From contig SIJG01000001.1 of assembly GCA_023374025.1 (NCBI GenBank), positions 5,090,828 to 5,154,827 of the forward strand: a stretch of DNA of 64,000 bases. Reading direction: 5' to 3'. Position numbers and translations under genes: made by a program. Source of the DNA: Heterodera schachtii. Taxonomy: Eukaryota; Nematoda; Chromadorea; Rhabditida; Heteroderidae. Below the pieces are notes generated by a model, which worked only from the letters and a program-made list of their open reading frames with translations, did not search any database and had not been told where the DNA came from. Shown in pieces: positions 55,074 to 64,000 of the stretch. The stretch's first letter is position 1. Each line of letters starts with the position of its first letter.

Positions 55074-58000
55074 TCAGTTCGTCTCTCTCATCTCGTTCCC
55101 CCTCAACAGTTCGTCTCTTTCGTCTCCATCTCCTGCGCCCCCTCGTCGCCTTCTGTTGTGCCGTTGATTTTCTGCGCCGCTTTTGGCGATTTTGACCGAC
55201 GAGGCGAATGAGGACGAGTCAAAAAAGCGGTCGATGACAAAAGACCCATCTTCCGAATGGTCGCGTACTGAATAATGAAAAATGCCGTGGACAATGCGAT
55301 GTTTTGCCTTTACTTGGTCCGGAATTTCCAAAAGTGAATGGACGGCAAATGCCAATTCTCGCGACTCAATCGGCTGATCAGCCCCTTGGTTGATCAGTTC
55401 ATGAAGCTCCACGAAGTGAAAGTTGTCCCACGGCCTTTTGGGTAATGACTCATCAAAAATCTAAAAATTTATTGAAATTTGTTGAATTAGGTCCGTTGAT
55501 CGACCCGCATCATTTCCCAGGGCCCATCGCCGACTCCGACCACAATAATTGACAAAGGAAATTGACACGCGGAAACGATGGCCTTCACCGTGGCCTTTTC
55601 ATTGGTCACTTGGCCGTCCGCAATAATCACCAAAATGTGATACTGAAAAACAAAAGTAATTATATTTGATTATCAAATGCTTTTGTCACGTCTCTCCGCT
55701 GTTGGCAAATTTCCATGGCGCGGTAAATCAGCGGCGCGAAATTGGTCGGTCCGCTGAGATCGACGTTCGGAGTCATCCGGTTGTACACGCTGAAAACGCG
55801 GCGAGTTTCCTTTGCCAGCAATTCGCCGACTAACCTGAGAACCTCCTCCAAATTCTCACAGTCTCTCTCTTCGTTCAGCGAAAAGACCGTCCAATCGCCG
55901 GTGGCCGAGTCGCCGAATCCGAACACGGAAATGCCGTGGTCATGGCCAGCAAATGGGGCCAAAGTGCGTCCCATAATTTTTATCACCTGATTAAGCAAAT
56001 ATGTTTTCCATTTGCCAATGTCCGCCCACCGTTTGGTAAGGGTTGTCCCTTAGGGAATCGATCGAATGCAGCGATTGGCCACCGAATGAGCGTTCCCCCT
56101 GGTATTTGTTGGAGGCGGTGTAATCGATGCCGAAGATCAAATTGGACGACTCGAGGCCCGCCTTTCGCATTGCGTCTGACAATGCCTCCAGGCTGGTCAG
56201 CCGAAGTAACATCTCCTGGGTGCTGGTCACGCCCAGGGCACTGAGAAGCGAACTTTGCCGGATGGACTGAAACTGTACGGTCCGGGAGGGTTTTCCCCTG
56301 ACAAATTCCAATTTTCTTCCTTTTTGATCTTTATCCATCGAAAATAATAATTCGAAATGGCATTACCGTCGATGACAGTGACGAGGTGGACTCGTCGTTG
56401 AAGTAACTGCGCAAGAATTGTGGCGCCTGTGGCACCTGTGCATGGCCCATCCGATGGGGCCGTGGCGACGGCGTTCTGCGCAATCTGTCGATGATCCGCT
56501 GCAGATTTTCCTCCTCGTGCGGCGTCAACTCTCGTTGCGGTGCTTCTCCGGCTTCTGGCTCCTCTAACTTTTCCGCCTCATGTCGTTCTCTTTGCTCCTC
56601 GGCTTCCTTCGGTGGCATTTCGTCTTCACCAGCAGTGACAATGACCCGTTGATGCTCCTCCGAGAATTGTTCCTCGTCCACCAAGTTCAGCGAGTCTGCC
56701 TGGCTGAGTTGGTCCGGCGGCACTTCCAACGACTGGATCTCCGGCGCATACGTCACGTCCTTGTCGTCAATGTCCTCGAAAAGCAGTGCCGCGTCCGCTG
56801 GCCGGTCAAATGCTTCGTTAGTGCCAATTTGTCGGCTCGTCGCCATTGTCGCTGAGCTGCCTCCGCCGCCCTCAGCCGGCTCGGGACTCTTGAGCAGCAA
56901 TTGCACTTCCTCTTTTCCGCTCCGCTCTGATTTGGCTTCCCCCGTGAATTCCCCGTGTCCCCCTTTGCCCGCCATTTCGTCCGCCACACTTTCCAGCATT
57001 TCCTCCTCCACTATAAATGATGATGGCTGCGCCGTTCCGTCCACTTTTCCCTCTTTTCTTCGCATTTTCTGTTTCTCCAATTCGCCCGAAATGCCCTTCT
57101 GTTGTTCTTCTTCTTCTTCCTTTATTGGCGTTTTTTCCTCCTTGCCAAAGATCGTTTGCTTCTGTTGTTGCTGCTCCATTTTCTCCGTTGACTCGGCATG
57201 TTCAACTGAATGAGTGAGTTCAATATTGGCGTTTCATCATTTTTTTGTCTCATTAATTACCTCCAATTTGCGTGTCCAATTCCTTGGCCATTTCGCTGCC
57301 GGGCATTTCTTTCTGTTCATGGACTTCTGCTACTGATGCTGTAGTAACCTATGAATGTACGACATCGCTAAGTTTCTAATAATGTCAATAGTGCCAATGG
57401 GCTAAAGCCTCTCCCGATCGAAGCCAAGGATTTGGCTATTCCCTTAATTGTGCCAATGCCAACTTCGATTCCGACCAGCGGATGAATGTTTACAAAACCG
57501 GCCGAGTCGGGCGACTCGGGCACGGAGGAGCTGCCGGCTGGCGTCGTCCGCTGGGTCGACCCGGGCAGCGAAATGACTCCGCCAGACGAGCTGACCCCAC
57601 CGGAGGACATTTGTCGTCCCCGATTTGTTTTCTGCCGTTCCGCTGTGTCTTCCGGCAACGCCGTTGGCCGATCGGTTTCCGGAATGAATACTTCGCCTGC
57701 TGACAGGTCGTACTCCTGCAGCAGTGCGAGCATTTGCTCGGCCTCCTCGGCCCCCAACGGTTGCTGCTTTGGTCGCTCGTTTAACGGAGGAGACAAATCG
57801 GCGGAACACTGAAAAAAGAAAAAACTGATTAGAAAAATGGCACTTGAAAATGAGTCAGCAATGTGCCATTTTTCCCCTGAATCCAATTTTGAGTTTCACT
57901 TTCTCCCCTTCGCCACACCTTCGATGGCCCCAACATCGCCGGCACATATTCAATTTCGTCCGCCGTTGTGCTCCCGCCGTCGCCCTCGAACATGCTGACC

Positions 58001-60199
58001 CGCACCTGCTCTTCGTGCTCCTCCGTCGCCGGCCCTCCCATTTGTGGCGACGGCGTCAGTCCGTTTTGGCCTCCATCGCCGCTGGCCATCGCCGCGTTCG
58101 CCTGAATTGCGTTGCGCAGTGCAGTGCCGACCGACTGGCCATGGTCCACTGAAAGGGGGGGAGGTGCGCATGGGCTGTGCCCTTTCCGTTTAAAAGTCGC
58201 ACTTTTCTCCTGGGCTGTCCATTCGTGCCTTTCCACCTTCACAAAGTCGCCCTCGCTGCTCTCCCCGGATGAATCGGTGCTCTTCCGCTTTTCCCGTTCT
58301 CCTTCCCCCTTCAATTGTTCTGCCGTTGTTTCTGTCCCTTCTCCTGCCAATGCGCTGAACGACGCCCTTTTGCGCATTTCTTCTTCTACAACAATGGCCA
58401 CATGACTCTCCAATTGGCGTGCCAAACGATGGCGCATTTCCTGCATAAACAGAAGGATTTTCGGGTGCATTTCGGCGACGGATTTGCCCAATTGGGCGAA
58501 TAAATTCCGCTTCATTTCATTTCATATTTTGCTTTTAAATGTTTAAAAATAAACAAACAATTTCATTCGAATTTCTGTCATTTAAATTATTGGAATATGT
58601 TAGAAAATCAACAAGAATAATTAGCATTGGCAAATGTTTGTCGACTCATCCCATGATCATTCCGATCAGTGGGCTCCAATCACTGACCAACTGATCAGTC
58701 GGTTTTGGCCAATTGATCGGTTGCCCGTCCATTCGCTTCTCATAATCAATCACAGACAAACAAAAAACAAAAATTAAGCTGTTTCCCCCCAATGTGAACA
58801 AACGTCTTTTTTTAAATAATAATTTAAAGAAAAGTGAAAAATAAAAAATAAAACAACAATTTGTTTAATTATCTTTGGCTTTTTATTTTAAAAATTCGTA
58901 ATTTTTCGTCCCCCCCCCCCAATTATTTTTCAATTATTACCCTCTTCCCTCACCGGTGACGCGGCGGTGCACTCCAATCCCTCGGCAATGTCCCCCCGGT
59001 GCCGTCTTTGCAGCTGTTCCGCCATTTGGCACGAGTCCATCTCTTCCGCCTCCATTTCGTCCAATTCATTTCTCAGCTTTTGCGTCAGTTCGTCCGCCAT
59101 TTGCCGGTAATGTGCCGCCAATTCATTCTGTCCAATTCCGTCCGGCGGAGTGCTCGGCGGGGTGGCGCCCGGATGGGATAAAGCAAAGTCGTCGGATTGT
59201 TGAACGACACGAATCAGCCTTGGAAGGGAGAACAAGCTGAGTGATCAGTCCACACAATCGCAGTGATCGGACGAAGTGCCAACAATCAAAAAGTCAAAGA
59301 AAGGTAGGCATTCCGTGACAAAAAGCATTAATTTATTCACTAAGCTTCTTCTAAACAGAAGAAAAAACGACAATATCATAATTAAAATTGCATTTCTGAT
59401 CTATTTCGGGTGACACCTTTCACTGCAATCGGCCAAACTCACTGCTTCGTTTTGGCCCATTCACTCATTGGCACCAGCAATTCCGCCGTTCTCGCCTCAG
59501 GCAATTTCTGCACCGATTGTATTTGCTGATCAGGGAGAGATTGTTGTTTTTGTCTATTTGATAGTTGTTCAAATGCCACTTGTTCCTGATCACTCGCCGC
59601 TGTTTGTTTTCCGCTGATCAGTTGCTGATCCCTCCCCCAAATCAGTTGTTGATCCGTCTCTGCTAGTCGTTCCGCTTCTTCCCCTCCCTTTTGCCGCTTT
59701 TGTCGCTCTTCCGTCCCCTTTTGCGGTCCGTCTGCTTCTTGCGCGGCTCCTTCGGGCCGTTCGCTGCTCTCTCTCCGCCCCTCCGCGTCACTGTCCGGCT
59801 CTTCAGACGCTCTCAGCCGCGTCTCCGCCGTCCGCTGCACCTCCGCCTTCCATGCGAGCAGTTCCGCCTCCTCCTTCCTGCTCAGCTCGCGCTTGGAGTT
59901 GCGCCTCCGTTCGGGCTGTGCCTAAATCGATCGTCCTTTTCGGTTCGGTTTTGGCACTTTTCTTTCACTTTGAGTGCCGCCTCCTCCGCTGCCCTTGCGA
60001 ATTTGCTGTCCACCGTCTCCTCTTCCTCTTCGTCCTCCCATTCCGTCGATTTCGCCCCAATTTGCCGCTTCTGTTCCGTCTCCCCGTCGTTCTTCCGAAG
60101 ATGCCTTCGTTTGTTGGCCTCCAACACCCAAAAGAACAGCACGGAAACCATCACAGTGCCAATGCTCAAGCAAATACGGGTGAACGGACTCATGGCCAA
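55074..60199 (-). CDS. Atypical copine with N-terminal membrane anchor (CPNA-1/CPNA-2-like)
   Basis: In C. elegans, CPNA-1 is a muscle integrin-adhesion protein with an N-terminal membrane span and a C-terminal copine (vWA) domain but no C2 domains; the same layout is seen here. Exon 60199-59969 starts [19 protein letters not shown], a single span. Exons 59921-59443 and 59218-58941 and the stretches at 58515-57900, 57809-57368, 57348-57251 and 57199-56360 encode a long acidic, Gln/Glu-rich low-complexity region. The copine domain lies in about 56320-56030, 55986-55690, 55642-55505 and 55460-55074, with MIDAS DYTASN, the block [18 protein letters not shown], then [12 protein letters not shown] and [14 protein letters not shown]. 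The tail is basic. Several junctions in the middle were not settled, and a 5' alternative start near 58515 is possible. Confidence 0.8.
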
Positions 60200-60881
60200 A
60201 AAGTGGTAGGACTCGGCGCACTCTTCCCACTCACTTAATTAGCTAATTAATTAATAAAACGCCATAAAACGGACTAATGATGGAAAGAGGCCGGACCAAA
60301 CTCACTCTGGATCATAGCCGAGCTCAGTCGAATAGACCATGACGAGAAAATCGGAAAATGAATGAGGGAGGGATAGAGAGAGGGAATGATCGATGGACTC
60401 CTAAGGGAATTAGTTAATTAATTGGCAATTAGCAAACCAGAAAAATGAATCGAAAGGCAAAAAGCCAAAGGGAGGCTATTAGCAGTACGACTTGAATGAA
60501 ATTTACTAAGGATTCTCTTCTAAATACCCTAATGAGTGTTAATGGATTCTCAGTTTTCCCATTTTTGGTACTTGGAAAATGCCTTCGAACTTAACATAAC
60601 AATATTTTAGTAAAATTGGCATTGAAAATGTGAATCGTTGGCAAAGAGAAGGGAAGAGACCCAACGCCGCCGGGGAAAAGCGACGGAAGGGCAATGTCAG
60701 CCGCATAAAAGAGGGGTAAAGTAAGACGAATCGATCGATCGAAATGGCAGCCAAAGGGAAAAGAGAGAAGGAGTTTGAGGGCGGATTTTGATTAGCCGAA
60801 CGATTGGAGACCAAAACAAAAATTTATTATAACAGCAGAGACCTTTCAAATAACAATAACGGAAAAACTTGGTTTAAAGGC

Positions 60882-62610
60882 TTATTTTTTTCCTCTGGCC
60901 TTCTTTTTGCTGTCCTCATACTCGTCCATCTGAATAGTGAGTCCCTTCTCTTCGGCCATAAGTTGGGTGAGATCAATCGGAAATCCGTAAGTGTCGTAGA
61001 GGCGCCAAGCGATGCTCCCAGGGAAAGTTTTATTGCCCGAAGGCAAAGCATTGACCGCTTTCTCAAACAGAACGTGGCCCCGACGAAGCGTCTTCAGAAA
61101 TTGTGCCTCCTCCTCATTGATAATTTCCATGGCTGAGCTTGGGTCCTTTCGGAGCTCGGGAAAAGTGTCGCCCTTAAGAAATTAGTTTTCAAGAGACCAC
61201 CAGCGACCAGACCACAAAAAAAGTACTAAAATGTCGATGACCACGGGAACAAGCGAGGCGAAGAAGCCGGGCTTGGCCCCCAATTTCTCAGTTGCGTAGC
61301 GAACTCCGCGGCGTAAAATGCGACGAAGGACATAACTAAAAAACAAAGCAAGTAATGTATATCATCGTCAGTGATTTTTAAAATCCCAAGTGAGTACCCC
61401 CGTCCGGTCGAGTCAGGCGATCCCCCGTCACTCAGTGCGATGGTCAAAGTGCGAATGTGATCTGCGACCACCCGGTAAGCCATGTCCACGCCGTCGACGT
61501 CCTCGGAACCAACTTTGCCAGTGTACTCGCGGGCTCCGGTCCCCTGAAGCTCCAAACTTACAATTAGCAAATTTTCACCGCACACAACCTCCTCAATTGC
61601 GCTAAAAATTGGGCTGAACAAATCGGTGTCGTAGTTGGAAGTCTTTTGCTGCGCCACAGCGACGAGACGTTCAAAGCCGAGACCACAATCGATGTGTTTG
61701 TTGGGCAACGATTTCAACACTCCGCCCTCCTCCCTAAAGTTAAAAAGTCATGCCAATGGCTGCCAATTTCACAGGACACCGGTTGAACTGAATGAAGACC
61801 AAATTCCAAATTTCCACCACCATTGGGTCATCGGCGTTCACCAGATGGGCCGCATCTCTGCCACCAATTCGGTCATAATGAATTTCGGAACACGGACCGC
61901 AAGGGCCCGTCTCGCCCATCTCCCAAAAGTTGTCTTTCATTCCAAAGGGAAGAATGTGTTCACTAGGAACACCGATGTCCAACCATATTTGGCTTTAATA
62001 ACAGGAATAAAATTAGATTTGACAGTTGCAATTTACCGACACTCTTCGTCCGGCAGCAAATTATTGGCCAAATCGCCGCCAAAATAAGAGACGTAAAGGC
62101 GTTCGGACGAAATATGCAACCATTCTGTCAGGAACTGGTAAGCCCATGTACAAATTTCCCTCTAAAACATTTTAAAACAGAATAGAAATGAAAAAGGAGA
62201 CGATTGACCTTGAAATAATCGCCGAAGGACCAATTGCCAAGCATTTCGAAAAAAGTGTGGTGGTACACGTCCTTCCCCACGTCGTCCAAGTCGTTGTGCT
62301 TCCCACCCGCCCTTATGCATTTTTGTGTGTTGACCGCACGCTTCAGCTTGGCCATGTCACTGTTCGGGTCGACAGTCTCTTGGAAAATGGGCTTAAATTG
62401 ATTCATCCCGGCATTGGTGAACAACAGAGTCGGATCCTCGTGGGGAATCTGAAAATGCCAATGGTCAAAAGGAGAGCGGAAACGAAAGTTGCATACCACG
62501 GAAGAGGAATGGTAATATTTGTGGGCCTTTTCCTTGACGAAAAAGTCGATGAACATCTGACGCACTTCGCGCCCACTGTGGTGAACACTTTGTTGCTGCT
62601 CTTGTTCCAT
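60882..62610 (-). CDS. Alanyl-tRNA synthetase, aminoacylation domain only
   Basis: Charges tRNA-Ala. Exons 62610-62497, 62448-62209, 62161-62037, 61992-61780, 61733-61589, 61543-61398, 61335-61227 and 61172-60882 join in phase to 460 aa. It is very close to the cytosolic enzyme: [40 protein letters not shown], the motif-3 region [20 protein letters not shown], and [18 protein letters not shown]. It then stops after [13 protein letters not shown], where the normal enzyme (about 960 aa) continues into the editing and C-Ala domains. No further splice donor or editing-domain exon is seen downstream to 60540. All catalytic-domain exons look intact. It is either a truncated duplicate or half of a split enzyme with the gene at 63427. 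Confidence 0.93.
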
Positions 62611-62639
62611 TTCAAAAATTTACTTCGCGCCTAACACAA

Positions 62640-63426
62640 AAGTTATATCTTTTCAAGTTTTACCAGCCATTGTCCTGTTTTTGTGCCCCCTTGAAGAATA
62701 TTTAGATAAATAAGTCTGTACAATTTGTGCTAATTTTCCCGCAACACTTATTTTTTATTGGATTTTTTGGGACCGAATTTTAGCTGACTATAGCCTAAAT
62801 GGAAATTTTTTCGCAGTTTTTTGATACCATTAAAAGCAAGTCTTTTGAGTTCAAATTAGGTAACTAGTTTAGCCATAAGAAATTTTTGAATCTCAAATAT
62901 AAACCTAACTTCTTATCTTTCAAATGATACCAAATTTTTTAAAGTTTTTGGCAACTGAACCCAAAGAAGGATTTAGTAAGTTTTATTATTCAGTGTCAAA
63001 TTATATATAAACAAAATATTGTACCAACAATAACTGACAGTGACACACCAATCACTGGCCAAAACAGCCATACGTTAAAAAAGAATGGGGGGGGGGGGTC
63101 AAAGCGGAGGGGATTGACGCATGACTTTGCGAAGGTGTCAGCCATGTAAACGGACTTTTTTTCTTACCACCTTTTTTGCGGCATGCTTTTTCAAAACTTT
63201 TGGGAATGGGGTCCGGCAATGCCGGTAGGTGCCGCTGGGAAAACTTTTGTAATTTTAGTGCAATTTGGTAACAGATATTGTCCAAAATGGTCAATTTTAA
63301 GCCATTTTTCTAGAGAAATAAGGATATAGGCGCCGGTGGGGGCCATTTACGACAAAGGAGAGGAACCGACCCACCCCCCCCCCCCAAAAAAAGTATGAAA
63401 ACAGCCTCAACACTTCGCCTGTCATC
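62640..63426. other. Spacer between the two alanyl-tRNA synthetase pieces
   Basis: AT-rich, with a 10-G run at 63088, a C run near 63376 and a segment (about 63190-63300, CCGGTAGGTGCCGCTGG) related to the middle of the hAT MITE at 20395-20520. No gene seen. Confidence 0.6.
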
Positions 63427-64000
63427 TCAATTCTCCACCGCTTCAGCTTTCTTTTTCGCACTGCCCTTTCCCTTGCTCCGTTTCTCTTCAGCTGTTTCAG
63501 CGCCATTCTCTTCGTCCTTCGTCGATTTTTTGAATGCCTTTTTGAGTTTTTTCATTGCCATCCGTAATTGCTTCACTTGTTCACGTAAATTGTCCCTCCT
63601 CCAATATGGCAACAATTGCGAGTTCAATTCCTGGCATAAACAATCAAAAACCAAGCCTTGGTTACCGAACCCTACCTCTTCAAATTCGTTGACCCTTTTG
63701 CCCAATAATCTGATGGGCTCTTCATCGCCAGTTTTAAGGGCCATTTCCTGGTCTTTTTTAGCCTCTTCTACCAATTGTTCCATCCATCTGTCCAATTTTT
63801 CAGCCGTATTCAATGCTTTCACCGCTTCGGGCCCCGTAACCGCAACAATCCGACGGATTCCCTTGGCAATTGCCTCTTCATTTGTTATAACCAAATTTCC
63901 AATGTGCGAAACATTCCTCAAATGCCTGAAAATTCGCATAAATTTACCAAAAAAAAAAAAAAATTAAATTTTAATTCTAACGTACGTCCCGCCACAGAAT
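63427..64000 (-). CDS. Alanyl-tRNA synthetase, editing-domain end and shortened C-terminus (5' part off window)
   Basis: Exons: off-window to 63986, 63925-63676 and 63630-63427. The first codons in view give CGGTH across the splice (zinc-binding cysteine and histidine of the editing domain), then LRNVSHIGNLVITNEEAIAK and GIRRIVAVTGPEA, nearly identical to the cytosolic AlaRS editing domain. A helical stretch (LPYWRRDNLREQVKQLRMAM) follows, then a Lys/Glu-rich tail and stop. The globular C-Ala domain present in most AlaRS is missing. Whether this gene also has its own aminoacylation domain cannot be seen. It is co-oriented with, and 5' of, the gene at 60882-62610. Confidence 0.85.

Noticed and set aside
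56761..57213. Plus-strand ORFs over the copine gene
   Set aside because: Antisense shadows of the acidic Gln/Glu-rich minus-strand coding region, which links to a clear copine domain.

Overview
The window is nuclear DNA from a nematode, most likely a tylenchid such as a cyst or root-knot nematode. The coding sequences match Caenorhabditis-type genes, introns are often only 45-65 bp, three introns seem to use GC donors, several start codons follow a TTTNCAG- or TTAG-like trans-splice acceptor, and the spacers are AT-rich and full of small DNA transposons. The genus is inference. Exons were joined by hand from splice signals, phase and family similarity. Where a total length is given, the exon lengths sum to a multiple of three.

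Positions 1-17000 hold a gene-dense run, all on the minus strand except one small gene. It contains the 5' end of a mek-2 MAP kinase kinase, a Frizzled receptor, a nested pair of foldback transposons, a serine palmitoyltransferase small subunit (+ strand), a tetraspanin, aha-1/ARNT, RTF2, mitochondrial ribosomal protein L43, a FAM32A homologue, an APC4/emb-30-like WD protein and rib-1/exostosin. From rib-1 to aha-1 the genes are co-oriented with gaps of 195-340 bp, so an operon is possible.

Positions 17000-30730 are a mobile-element complex. A young LTR element (18434 to about 28050, near-identical terminal repeats, polypurine tract) encodes Ty3/gypsy-like Gag with a zinc knuckle, an envelope-like glycoprotein, a retropepsin-like stretch and then an intact Upf1-like SF1 helicase with a second zinc knuckle. 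No reverse transcriptase, RNase H or integrase is visible. A hAT-type MITE has landed in its gag. A 1708-bp segment carrying one rib-1 exon lies on both sides of the element. Foldback elements follow, one holding a GC-rich hairpin with a UUCG loop.

Positions 30900-41200 hold a TspO-family gene (+), a Tc1/mariner-like MITE with its empty site preserved next door, and a PTB-SH2 adaptor gene (-) with a 3.6-kb intron rich in poly-G and GA tracts. Positions 41643-50745 are about 70 tandem copies of a 130-bp satellite, followed by a second hAT MITE and another foldback.

Positions 52400-64000 return to minus-strand genes: an SLC25A21-type carrier, an atypical copine with an N-terminal membrane anchor (CPNA-1/2 type), an alanyl-tRNA synthetase gene that stops after the aminoacylation domain, and, upstream of it on the same strand, the editing-domain end of an alanyl-tRNA synthetase that runs off the window.
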